Below, in pieces: positions 1 through 11,100 of a stretch of DNA of 64,000 nucleotides; the stretch's first letter is position 1, and each line of letters begins with the position of its first letter. The notes beneath the pieces were generated by a model. The model ran no database searches. It saw only the letters and a list, made by a program, of their open reading frames with translations, and was not told the origin of the DNA. The stretch is from positions 783,012 through 847,011 of the forward strand of contig NMRA01000134.1 of assembly GCA_002633005.1 (NCBI GenBank), written 5' to 3'. The position numbers and the translations under genes are program-made. The stretch comes from Phoronis australis. Lineage: Eukaryota; Phoronida; Phoronidae.

Positions 1-478
1 TGTAGGTGAGGTCGAGTGATTAGTGATTTGTTTTCCTTTGCACTGATATCTACCAAGTTCTTTGCAGGACATGTAATTTGGCAAATAAGTTACTGCTACA
101 CGCAGACATCGTGAAGCACCAACCCTGTTTCAGATGGATTTGACCTACGTTGCGCACCCTAGTGGCTTTTGTATTGTTTCTGTGTTTTTGTTCTGTTCTT
201 CCGTATCTTCCAAACCTCTTGACAAATGATGGTGAGATGTGACTGGTGCATTCCTGTAGAGGAGAGGAGTTCTGACTTTGCACCCTTTAGAGGCTTATTA
301 CTAAGTTAACTGGCATTCCTTGGAATGTTTAAAATAATGATTATCCCTAATTGTATCTGGGCTGTTTGCGCTGCACATGGTGGGCACATATGAATGCTCC
401 ACGATGCAGTGATTCTTAATTTCATCAGCTGAGTGACACTAATTCCATTGTTTATTCCAATTTTCCCTTTTATTTCAG
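1..478 (+). other. Intron of the KIF21-type gene (5' part outside window)
   Basis: The window opens inside an intron. A pyrimidine-rich 3' splice site ending in tttatttcag lies directly before the first recognised exon at 479. I see no exon, RNA gene or repeat here. The kinesin motor and coiled-coil exons must lie upstream of the window. Confidence 0.7.
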
Positions 479-649
479 GTGTTTCAACTGGATAATAATG
501 TGTCAGGTGTTACCACAGCCACTGCCAATCTGACCCCGCCCCACTACGATGGTATTCAATCACTAGCCCTGTCCGGCGACACATTGTTTAGTGGGTCGCG
601 GGACTACTGCATTAAGAAGTGGGACTTGACTGACTACTCACTAAAACAG
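479..649 (+). CDS. KIF21: KIF21 exon, WD40 blade
   Basis: This is a 57-codon exon, phase 0 at both ends, preceded by tatttcag and followed by gtagtc. It encodes a linker with LDNN.SGVTT and PPHYDGIQSLA, then a WD strand FSGSRDYCIKKWDL. The wording is diagnostic for the KIF21 propeller rather than a generic WD40 protein. Confidence 0.93.
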
Positions 650-3176
650 GTAGTCGCCATGTTTGTAGTTTGGCTTTAAGTGAATTAATTTAAAATAGAT
701 TTTGAATTGAAAGAAGTCACCATCATTTTCTAAAGACTACAAGCTACACTGTCCATGCTGAATAGCAAGTAATCAATAACATGAATGAGAGCTGTGGCTG
801 TGGAGTGCCCAGACTTGTCATATTACTTTCCGACGAATACTCATCAACCTGAGAGTGATTAACTCTCTCAAAAATAGCTTTGAAGTTACTACGGTCATTT
901 TGTTCACCCTCTTTATAGACTGGAGAGTCTAGATTTTCTGTTCAGCCATTATTTTTGCGCTAAGCAATGATATAGCCACAGCTTCACATATGGGCAAACG
1001 AGCCTACTTCGAGGTAGAGGCATGGTTCACATAAAGGCACATGGCCTTATTTCAAGATATAGGCCCATTTTCACATAATTATGGTCACACGACCTTACTT
1101 CCAGATATAGGCACAGTTTCACATATGGGCGCATGGGCCTACTTCCAGATATAGGTGCAGTTTCACATATAGGCACATGGGTCTACATCCAGGTATAGGT
1201 GCAGTTTCACTTATTGCAAGGCCGGCCGCCAACTGTTACAGATTTATTTGCATTCTAGGTACCTTTACAGCCTAATAATCGCTATGTTCATATTTTCAAA
1301 TGTTGCAAATTTTGAGCATTCACTTCTCTTCAAAAAACGAATGAAAATTATATTATCTTTAAAATTGTCAGTGTTTCAAATCTTCAAATCGGCACAGGTG
1401 GCAGCAGAAAGTACCGGAAAGTGATGGAAATTGTCGAGAAATTTCCCTTTTGTGGTTGGTCAATTGCAGTTTTTTGTGAAGGAGTGGCCATTTAAAATGT
1501 GCTGTCTTGGTTTTGCATTGTGGTACAACATATGGTTTGGAAATTGTGTTAAGGTTTTGAAGACCAGTGAACCGATGTATTAGATTACATTTAGAAGACA
1601 GTTATGGAATTAACCATGTTTAATCACGCTGTCTTCAACACTGAGAACCCTGCAACACCAATATGCAGCAGGAATTACGAGATATCGAGATTTTTGGGGC
1701 TGTGGTAGTGTGGGAAAAAAATGAACCATGCCGTGTAGGCACAGTTTCACATATAGGCACTTGGACCTACATCCAGTTATAGGCACAGCTTCACATAAAG
1801 GCACTTGGATCTATTTCCAGACGCTTCACATTGAGGCTCATGAATCTAAGTAGTTATATGGTTTTTGTTTCAATTGTGGTTAATCATCATCATGGTCATT
1901 CGTTAGCATCATAACCATCACTAAATACATTCACATTGCTAAAAAGTAAATTGTTCAATCTTCGCTTCTATTATTCAGTTGACCTTTATGTGACTCTGTT
2001 CCAGTCGCTGAACGGCGCTCATAAGGACTGGATATGTGCCTTGTCCATTCTGCCTGGCGGCACCCTGCTGAGTGGCTGCAGGGGTGGGGTGCTCAAGTTG
2101 TGGGATGTCCAGTCATGCACGCCCCTGGGGGAGGTCAAAGGACACAAGAGTGCTGTGAATGCAGTGGCCACTAACACCACCTCTATATTCACCGCCTCCA
2201 AGTGAGTGACTCGGTTTGACAAAACTTGTCACAGGGTATCTTACATGCTAGTCATTTCAGTTTGGTGGACTGCTCACCTCGCTCCACAATGTTTCCATGA
2301 CAACATTTTCTTTTTGTTAATTCAAGGCTGGTCTATTTTTGCATTTATGTAGCTTAGCATTCTCGTTAAAGTTATTTTCTTAATTCTACTGTGTCATCAA
2401 TACTCATTGTGTTACATTACATTTGGATTCACCATGTGTTGTTTTAGTATGTGTTCTGTAAGTGATTATACTGAGGGCAATTTCTGACTCACTTTTAGAT
2501 TGAATTGATAAAAACACAAACCGTAGGTTTTCAAAGGTCAAATCAAAATGCAGCATTTTTAAAGCCCTGTGTGAAGTCATTTTTTAAGTTAACTCGATAG
2601 TTAGTGACATACCATGATTTTGCAATAGAATGTTGATCACAAAGACAATAATTGAAGTGCATGACTGTGGTCCTTACATGTAGTAAATTTTATAGCTAAC
2701 TTGCCTTATTAAGAATTTCTATAAAACTGGTGAAGCCTTGTGTTTTTCTCAGCCCTGTCAGACTGTTTCATGTCAACCTATAGCAGTCAGAGACATAAAA
2801 TGTAAGTGTGCCAACCTGGGTTACTATTATATTGTATATAAGTCGGACCTAAAGCAAGTATTCAGTGCTGCTCAGGCAACAAAAGGACACTGCCAGGGGC
2901 TTTAAAAATAATTAAATCAAGCAACACAAGACATCATAATGTGATAATCATTGTGAATCATTTGATAGTGTTATTTCGTGCTGTGGATTGGTTTGTGCAG
3001 AGTTCACTAAAGTCGTGGCGTGCATGCGTTTACATTGTTACTGCAGAAGTATGAGAAACAATGTGTGTTTATTTTGATGTCACATCATTTAACGTATCTG
3101 TTGGTTGTTCTCTTTCAGTAATGGCGAGATCGGTATTTGGCCGATGCCTTCTGTTGACAAGTCTACAGATGTCTAG
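479..3176 (+). CDS. KIF21: KIF21-type kinesin, C-terminal WD40 exons (partial gene)
   Basis: This is the 3' end of a kinesin-4-family KIF21A/KIF21B-like gene. KIF21 proteins are plus-end-directed microtubule motors that restrain microtubule growth and carry a C-terminal seven-bladed WD40 propeller. Three exons (479-649, 2005-2201, 3119-3176) join in frame and end at a TAG stop. Seen directly: the stretch LTPPHYDGIQSLA, the blade ends FSGSRD...IKKWDL and LLSGCRGG.LKLWDV, and IFTAS near the end. All fit the last blades of vertebrate KIF21. Exon 1 ends in phase 0 and exon 2 in phase 2, with GT/AG borders throughout. The C-terminus after the last blade is short. KIF21A and KIF21B arose by vertebrate duplication, so one invertebrate KIF21 is the likely status (inference). 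Confidence 0.93.
970..1212. repeat. 44-bp minisatellite, block 1 (KIF21 intron)
   Basis: Five to six imperfect copies of a 44-bp unit are built around cagtttcacatat and ctacttccagatatagg. The anchor 'cag' falls at 1114, 1158 and 1202, which gives the exact period. Earlier copies are more diverged. Confidence 0.85.
1213..1729. other. Unique DNA between two minisatellite blocks
   Basis: About 520 bp of non-repetitive intron sequence interrupts the 44-bp array. I find no coding signal here. It may be an insertion that split the array, but no terminal repeats are visible. Confidence 0.4.
1730..1840. repeat. 44-bp minisatellite, block 2
   Basis: Two and a half more copies of the same 44-bp unit (anchors at 1742 and 1786) lie about 520 bp downstream of block 1, in the same orientation. 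Confidence 0.8.
2005..2201 (+). CDS. KIF21: KIF21 exon, WD40 blades
   Basis: The exon is 197 nt (65 codons plus 2 nt), with acceptor ttccag and donor gtgagt. It encodes AHKDWICALS, LLSGCRGGVLKLWDV and then GHKSAVNAV...IFTAS, which is one full WD40 repeat and the start of the last one. It splices in phase 2 to the terminal exon. Confidence 0.94.
2202..3118 (+). other. Last KIF21 intron
   Basis: This intron is bounded by donor gtgagt and acceptor tctttcag. I see no exon, RNA gene or obvious repeat in it. Confidence 0.6.
3119..3176 (+). CDS. KIF21: KIF21 terminal coding exon
   Basis: After acceptor tctttcag the first base completes an Asn codon, and 18 further codons run to TAG at 3174-3176. 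The exon supplies the closing strand GEIGIWPM of the propeller and a short polar tail. It is shorter than vertebrate KIF21 tails, and the usual DDRTVRIW-type wording is replaced by NNGEIGIW. It was chosen because phase, splice site and position all fit. Confidence 0.82.
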
Positions 3177-4871
3177 AGAATTCAAGCATTCATGGAACAC
3201 AAAAGGGTGGGGGTGAGGCTGTGAGGGGATGAGCAAGCTTTAAGAATTAGTTGAAACGTTTAAGGGAAAATAATAGAGGGACATAAGGGAAGTTACAAAG
3301 AATAGTTAAAAACTTGGTGTACGCTAAAATGATGTTTCTTAGTCTGTTTCAGAACCTGACTGAATAATTTTTATTTCATATATTTGCTGTCGGGAGAGAA
3401 AAGATATGTGTGGAAATCATCAACCTTGAAAAACATACTCTTTACTAGTTTCGATTACTGAGAAATTGCAAAAACTGAAAGTGAAACTTTGAATCATCAG
3501 ATTTTTACCACAGCCTGTGCTTGTCAGCTGTGGTCTAGGGCTATTTGCTCATTTAAGTTATTTTTAGTGCAAAGATTACAGATGTCACGTGCACTTATTT
3601 GGTATTTCAATGCCATGATGTTCGAACGCTTGTGTGAATTTAAAGAAGAAAGGTAGCCTTCTTGGTGTTACCTTTAGTGAAAATACAAATCACCTATTAC
3701 CTTAGTGACATTAGCATTACTTGCTGTTCCCCTGGTTCTCATTAATTATCGAAGCATGAATAGTGACAGACACAAACCGCTCAGCAGGTGCGCCACCTCT
3801 TGCTGTGCCATTCACTGAGCAGTCACAGTGACTGACACACTATTAAACATGCTCTCCATCACATGCAGTTAGCTCACACTCAGTTGATGCAGACACCAGA
3901 TGTGGGGCTTCCATTAAACCATTTATGTTACTTCATTGTCGTTGCACCCACAGTTAGTATGGACCAGGGAAATATAGAAAGCACTGAATATGTCTATTAG
4001 ATAATTAGGTACTTGGATTTTTAGTAGTAAAGGTGTTTAAACTCTGGTCACAGATGATAGGTCACAGTAGAATGAGGCAGGTCTGTCTACTGTTATATTG
4101 ATGTTTTCTAGTCTTCCTGTTTGAGGCGCTTGAGGTGTTTTTGATAAAATTAACTTATTTTTATAACACATATTTACATACTTGTAGTATACCTTGTAAC
4201 GCTCATTCTTCATTTGCTAGTGGCGCCACCAGACACATGATATTTGAACATTTTAATGCCCAGTGTTCGCAACAAATATTTTTGGAGTGAAAAACTTGAC
4301 GGTTCTTCAGGTGTGTCACTATACAACACATGACTGTAATCCTTGACCTCATGGAATGTGCAATCAAAATCCATCTCTGCAAAAGGTGCTGAGCTGTTGC
4401 AGTGCCTACACTCCTAATACTATTCAGTGTCGTGCTGAATACATTTTCTTGGAGTGGTCAGAATCAGAGGCTGTATCTGCAAGACAAAATGCATTGCTGC
4501 TGACATCCCTGCTTACAAAAATGTAACCCCTCTCCTATTATGGAAGGTTGACCCTCATTTCATGAATTACAATTTTAGAAAATATTTAGATGTGTAGATA
4601 AGTCACCCACGTACACACATAGAACTTAAAGTTTCGTGAGCACTGAGATATTTTTTTCTGTATTAGAACCGCTTTTCCGGATTTGTTTTTTTTTTCTTTG
4701 TGTAAGGCAGGAGACTGGTTGGATTGTGATCTTGGTATGTTTAGACAGACATGACCCCTATTCTAGTCAATGTTTATAAAGAAATGCACAGACGTGAGTT
4801 TGGTTATCTTGCTGTACATGTCTTATATTAGGTGCACCCTTCTGTTGAGGGCAGTTTTCAGTGTTGTTAGC
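3177..4871 (+). other. Probable KIF21 3' untranslated region
   Basis: About 1.7 kb of AT-rich, non-coding sequence follows the KIF21 stop and runs to the first clear AATAAA. There is no recognised feature inside. The extent is inferred from the signal and not from transcript data. Confidence 0.5.
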
Positions 4872-4877
4872 AATAAA
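4872..4877 (+). terminator. Candidate polyadenylation signal for KIF21
   Basis: A canonical AATAAA is followed about 15-25 bases later by a T-rich stretch. It is the first perfect AATAAA that I see after the stop codon. Confidence 0.45.
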
Positions 4878-5506
4878 ATCGTTTCGTATACTTTTCAGAG
4901 GCCTTGCTGCTTAAATCAATAAGCAAAGGCATACATTATTTGAACTGGATAAAACTTCAAAATCGAAGTGGTTGTATGTTAAGACAAACTTTGAAGTAAA
5001 TCCTAATGAATATTAATGAAGTAGATAACAAGTAGATATATTGGTAGTGTAAATACAGCTAGCATACGGTGAAACTAATTTAAAAGGAGACACCTTTCCA
5101 TTGTGATTTGGTCTAACATTCCATAGTTTGTGCAGAAAAAGCAAGAAAACCTCATTGTGTCCGAAGGTGCTATAATGACTGGCTGGGTTCTGTATTTGTA
5201 TATTTTGAATGTTGAAATATTTAATTTATAACAGTCATTTGTTCTCAAATAACAAAGGAAATAGAGCTACTCGTTTACCATCAAATTTCGTTGTCCTTCT
5301 TGATTTTTAATTTACCAACTGATGCAGTTATTAGCAAGTGTCTAATTAAAATAGAATTCGGAAAGTCTTCAGCTAAACCTTGCGCGTTAACAGAACTTCT
5401 ATAGGCTGCCCTTGCATCCCGTCTACTTGAGCCTTCTGTCGAGAATTACACTGAAATGATCATTTGCGCAGGGAAAGTTTGGCCAAGGATTACCGATGAT
5501 TCCGAT
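4878..5506. other. Intergenic, no feature seen
   Basis: AT-rich sequence with no supported coding frame, RNA gene or clear repeat. Confidence 0.5.
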
Positions 5507-6045
5507 AAAGCGCCCATCATGAGAAAGCCCTCATGGGCGCTTTTTGGACATGAAGGAAGAAAAAACGACTAGTGATTTTACAACGCGTTTTGTGCTTAAG
5601 GCGGCCATTTTAGATTTCCAAACGACACTCAAATATCAAAATAAAGTTCGATCGTGTTGCCGATAACCTTGTTTTGCTGTCAATGTACCTTTCTTCTTTG
5701 CTACCGGGATTTTCCATAGATAAGCCCATGGGCGTGTATTTGGAAAATGAAAAACGTCAAACGTTTCAGTAACACCAAATAAACGCTCGGGCGTTTATTT
5801 GGAAAAGAGGGACACGCAAACGGAAATCCATAGGTTTCCTTTTTTAAATTTTATGTTAATTTAAATGCATAGTTCACCAGCATTTTGGTTGTTTTTGTAA
5901 ATGATAAATGCTCCACAAAACTGAATTTGTGACTAAAAGTTGACGCTCAGTGGGCTTCAGAGAGGAAATTTTCCGAATAAACGACCCACTATCTGGACAC
6001 TTGATACCAGAAGTTGTAATGATTTTCCGAATAAATGCCATGGCT
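5507..6045. repeat. Short element with hairpins and inverted copies of a short motif
   Basis: Three kinds of structure are visible. An 11-bp inverted repeat (5507-5517 with 5533-5543) has the core AAAGCGCCCAT. A perfect 12-bp-arm hairpin with loop TCGG lies at 5775-5802. A motif close to TTTTCC(A/G)AATAAACG occurs on the minus strand at 5730-5747 and 5789-5806, and on the plus strand near 5970 and 6023. Opposed copies flanking a centre are typical of a small non-autonomous DNA element, but I could not define its termini. Confidence 0.45.
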
Positions 6046-6263
6046 GTTTCATCGGGTGGGCTTATCTACGGAAATCCTCGTATGAAAACATGGTCACAGT
6101 GCTACGAAAAGTAGCTTTGTGAAATGTTGTTCATCATGGCTTCACATTAGTTAAAGTAATGAAACTGACGTCATAACCTTCAGTCATTCCCGTTGGTTAA
6201 AATCTGGGAAACCCCTTTCAGTTTACTGTTACGTAGTATGGCCACCACATTTGACTTGAATAG

Positions 6264-7045
6264 TCAGTGCAAGTTATTAAAATTGGTAATTTCTTCGCAT
6301 ATTTGCTGGTGTCTAGATACTTGGTGCGCTGTATTCCAAAAAGAACCACAGAGATGGCATTGGTAAGATTTGCAGTACTTCTTGACGCCATGATAGTATG
6401 CCGAAAAATGATCTTCGTGCTAGTTGCCGGAGAAAATGTTCTTGTCGTCAAACTCGTGAGAGGGTCGAAGAAACAAGCGAGCAATGACACCGTCTTCGGA
6501 TTCTTCCAACTCGTAGACATAGACGCTGATTTGAAACACTTTTTTTTCTGGGACATCACCGAGCAAAACGCCGCCTTTGGAAACTGGTTCGATAGAATGT
6601 CCTTCTGACGAGGGTTGGTCGTAAAGTTGTTCGATCAACTTCTTTAAACACCCTGACCGAAGGTGATGAGCAGCCAGACCAGGAAAGAAACAAAATTGAT
6701 CGTCGTGTCGCCCGTGCCCATCAGAAAGCATTGCATCGGGTGCGCAGATGGGGTGATCAATCATGTTAGTGAAGTGAACGGTGAAGTTGGTGACGAATTC
6801 TGCGTTCCACCTCGTCGTGGGTCGTCATTGCCTCACCACTTCAAACACGTCCTGGTCACCATGAATGGAAAACAAAGTGTCCAGAGCTCCTTTTCGTCTC
6901 CCGATGGGCTCATCCGTGAACGCACTGTTATTCAAGCTCGGGTGAAAGAACTGGAGTTCGTCGTCTTTTTGGTCTATAAGAATAAAACCGTAGGAGAAAT
7001 TCAATTTAAAGGGTATAATCTGTTGCCCAAAAACTCAGGTCTTGA
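6264..7045 (-). pseudogene. Relic of a mobile-element ORF with zinc finger, polymerase-B-associated type
   Basis: One minus-strand reading frame runs from about 7040 to a stop at 6264-6266, broken by in-frame stops near 6810 and 6418. Visible pieces, in order, are a segment with FSYGFILID, an RP..RWN..FVTN..VHF segment ending in DHPICAPDA, an acidic VYVYELEE stretch, and a finger YQCHLCGSF...RHQQIC. From memory of invertebrate genomes this arrangement is the N-terminal part of large ORFs that continue into a family-B DNA polymerase, as in Polinton/Maverick-like elements. The polymerase itself is not in the window. The + strand frames at 6267-7088 are shadows. The family assignment is an inference. 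Confidence 0.4.
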
Positions 7046-8105
7046 CGAAGGTTTTTCGGGGCTAAAACCCTGGAGAAGAAAGTTGTGAATATCTTGCAGC
7101 CTTCTTCCCATGAATATCCTGGTGCGTACAGATCACCAGTTGTCATGATAGACAAAAGTTAGAGCGGGATCCATATTTACGGGGATGTCGATCGGCTCCT
7201 CTGGATCCGCGTCGGCAACGACACTACTTACCGTGAACCGTTCCTCGAAGTCGTTGCAGACTCGAGGGCTACAACCGCGTATCGAAATGTGTATGCAGAG
7301 ACTTAGTCGAATTCGGTGTGATTTCTGGGCGTGCAAATTTAACTGAACAGAATCGAGCGGGGTTCGACCTCATAAGTCGAAGTCGACACTTTTCGTTCTA
7401 TTTTAATACGAACGCAACATACGAAAAATGTCATTCTGTGCTCGAGTTCATGGTTTGCGCAGATGAATATCTAAAACAAATTTGCAGTTGATCACCCCTA
7501 CATTCAAGATACTAATAAAAACTCGCAGATGGAGTCACTACTGGACCTTTGAACATTTAATGAAAGTAGGTCTAAAGAACTAATAGAGGCAATTTCGAAC
7601 CCAATCACTCACGAATGTTTGTAAATAAGTGAAATATATTTACGCTTGAAACTCTAGCAATATTGTCATTTTTTAATTCTAGGAAAGCCTTTGTTCTGGG
7701 CCGAGCTACTGCTCGTGGTCTGCCACACTTTCAGGTATTTCTCCCTATCCATCTCGTTTCTCTGTTGTTGTACCCCTTTGCCGATAAAGTGAGATCTACC
7801 CTGGTATAGCTAATTAATCTAATTTTGAGACAACCCAGGTGCTTATTTATCTCATTCTGTTTTGGCTATGCTGCTCTGTAGAGCTACCATGGCGTGATGA
7901 GAAAATACTGGAAATCATTTCAGTGTGTCTGCGACAAGGAGGTGTTTCGCCACCTGCCTATTAAAATACCCTAACAAAAGGTCTGCGTCAAGCAAACCAG
8001 TTTTAACTGCTAATAATAAAAACATGGTAGACTGGCTCCAATTCCTCGTTCACTCTGACAAATATGTGCGATCAAGCGTCTCATGAAATTACGTCACTTC
8101 CAGAT
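7046..8105. other. Intergenic, no feature seen
   Basis: No supported gene. Short open frames here lack recognisable domains or splice context. Confidence 0.5.
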
Positions 8106-8153
8106 CGACCTTTGATCTCTGACCCCTGGTATTTGACCCATGACCTTTGACCT
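8106..8153 (-). promoter_or_regulatory. Six nuclear-receptor-like hexamers (DR1-type spacing)
   Basis: Read on the minus strand these are AGGTCA-like half-sites. On the + strand they are CGACCT, TGATCT and TGACCC at 8106, 8113 and 8120, then after 8 bases TGACCC, TGACCT and TGACCT at 8134, 8141 and 8148. Neighbours within each triplet are spaced by exactly one base. The last pair is a perfect DR1 (AGGTCA-A-AGGTCA), the class bound by RXR heterodimers and HNF4-type receptors. It could equally be a decayed 7-bp tandem repeat. Function is not shown. Confidence 0.4.
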
Positions 8154-11100
8154 TGGTCCCTCCCAAAAAGGTCGCCTAAACGTCTCGCTATAGGCCTACT
8201 ACTTCTGACTTAATATTATTTTTACATATTTTATTTTCACGCTTGTGTGAACTACACGTACTACACGCGCTTGTCCAAACACATCAGTTTCCCCACTCAC
8301 TACTTTCCGTCCCCTTTGACACCTTCTCGTGTTGAACTTTTTATTTCTCATCTTACCAGTGATAAATATTTTTACACATTTTATTTCATTTTCATCCCCA
8401 TTCTTTATAGTGTATTCTGTCATGATAAATGACCTTATTTCGCCAACCTCGGTCTCGTTTTCATCGAGGTTAACGAGCTTGTGACGCACATATTTTTACC
8501 GCTGGTACATATGTCGATCATAAAACCAACTATTGGCCTACTAACGATAGAATATATTTAGTTCAGTTTCGCAATATAGAGTTTTCCCAACATACGGTTG
8601 TCATTCTTTATTGAAATGGTAGAAATTTCGAACAGTTGAATGGTTCTAAAACATTTTCAACGGAAATTCTTCAGCGCAATGAACACCTAACTGTTGATAG
8701 AAAATGAACACTTTCAACACTGTGTTATTTGGTCATCTTATTCGGGTTGCGTTCATTCCTGAAGCAGCGTCCTGGCAGCAACTTTCGGGAGTGGACTCTT
8801 CAGTGGAGAACGAGAACCGTTGTAAAACAGTTTTCGAAAAAAAAAACGCCCAATGCGCATTATTGGAAATATGTGGTAAGTAAGCCAAAGCTTACAAACG
8901 GGTGGCGATTGTGAACAAGAGAAATATTTTATTTTCCCTTTGTCAGCGACACGTACGTCTAATGTTTGAGTTGATTAATATGGTTGTCACAGAGACCAAA
9001 CAATTAATTCCCTAGTTCAATCATTACTTCGGCATGGGTCATCGTTTGACGACGGGAAATGCTAATTAGTAATTAGCTGTCGCGGTAACTAAACCCAGGA
9101 GGTACACTCTATCGACGGGGATACAACTGAAAATTAGAATACTCGCTGCGGGAGGAGTCAACAACACGGACTGGACCGACTGTTTTGAAACCCAGGAGAT
9201 GAACCGCTCTACAGACTCGGTGCCAGCATAGACTATGGTGCCAGTCCTCTCCTGCCGTTGTCACATCAATACCACTGTCGTGGTCACAGATTTCAACCGT
9301 CGCCCCTCTCCGATCGGCAACCCCTGCTGATCGTCCCAGAATTCATACCTCATAAGATTTCACGGCAATCCTTTCAGTCTTCGACGTGCCAATCAGATTC
9401 CCAGACCCCGTCAGTCGCGCTCTCATTAGTTAAAAAACCAACTTGATTGAGTGGCGCTCTCAAGTCAGCAGCCCTGCGAATCATCCGTTTACCCTATGTA
9501 TACAGTGACGACTAACCACTTGCTCTGGCAGTTAGCAGTCGGCGGAGTCACCAAACGTAAATTGTGACCATTGAACTATAACTGTTATTTTCAAAACCAG
9601 TAACAGTATATTGAATATCCAAAAATAGTTGCTACGGCAACTAAAGAAAATAAACCTGCCTCGGGCTTCTTATACAACCTAAAAGCTGCATAAGACGCAT
9701 ACCATGGAATGAAATGACTAAAGCAATTAGTTTTGGTTGTCTTTATCAAAGGTGTGCCAAAACTACCAATACCTGTAGCATAATTTTAAAAATCCAATCA
9801 AGGGTTGCCATTACAATTGATATGATTATTCTCCATAAGCATTCAATCCAAGGCCGGTGATGGTGCTACAGAGTGTTCACAAACTTTTGTACTTAGAAGC
9901 ACACCATTTTGTTTGGGTTGGTTTGGAGTGCAAAACTCGCATTCTTTCCAAGATATTTTTTGTTCTATTAAAAACATTAATCATTTGCTCGTGATTTGCT
10001 ACAATTATGAACTACATCTGCTGCAATAAAATGTTTTGGCGTAGCATTGCTTGTGCATATGCAGCTTAGCTAGTAGTGATATCAGTCACTTTGCTACATT
10101 TGTTTTATAAACGTGTAGGATAGCTCTATAGCGCAAATTCAAGATGGCTAAAATTATCAGAAAAAGTATCAAATAGTTGGCATCCATATTGTCTAGTGCT
10201 ATTCCCAAACTCTACTTCCAATGTGCTCAAACAGGATTAGCTATATCGGGGCTTTGGTAGTTTGGTATCCTTGAGAATACATGACAGCGTTTTCCCGTTC
10301 AGTGACTTAACCAGACGTAGGGAGTTCTGAGCCTGTGATAACATCTAGCTTCTTTGTTAACTGCCAAGCACACTCTTTTGTCTGTTACGACAACAAGCAG
10401 GCCAATTATCTACCAGGGTTATTACAGACCACGTGTGAACAGTCAAACTCAGAGTGAATTGGCCGGTGTATTCGGAAAGAATAAATTGTCGTAACTTCGG
10501 TTTCAGTTGGGCGATTTTGGCGATTCAAAAACTAATTATGATCACCATTTGACGAAGTTTTCAGAAATACTATTGGTTTATGTTCAAGTATGTTATAACT
10601 TAACTTTTATTTTTAATAGCACAACCCAGTCAGGGTGATACGATCTTATTGGAGATTAGAGCAATTATCGAACAAAAGAGAGCTGGCCCTCCAAGCATAA
10701 ATGCCTGAATAGAGTTAATCAGTCGTGTAAGATATTGTCTACAGGGGTTAACTTCCCAGCTTGTTGATCAAGTTGAGAGCAACGCGAAAACTCCGTAATG
10801 AGTTTCACTTTCACTGGTAAAGAGGTGGTTACAAGCACCACTATTAATTGTTAATGAAATGCTTGGCTCATAAATTCCACAAGTAGCAGATTGAAATGAC
10901 TAATTCTGTAAAAACTGCAAGCCCAATGTGTGTTTCTGCTGATTTGACTTCTGTTGTCTATCATAGCCAGTGCCCTCAAGAATATCGAACTTGCTAGTGC
11001 ATATCTCAGATTACCACGAATAGGATCGTGCCTTCGTTGGCTTCTATTAAACATAATGCCGTCCAATTTTAAATTTTCATATGATATGAATTATTTCGAC

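Noticed and set aside
6267-7088. Two + strand frames of 113 and 141 codons
   Set aside because: Antisense shadows of the minus-strand mobile-element relic, which carries the recognisable motifs.
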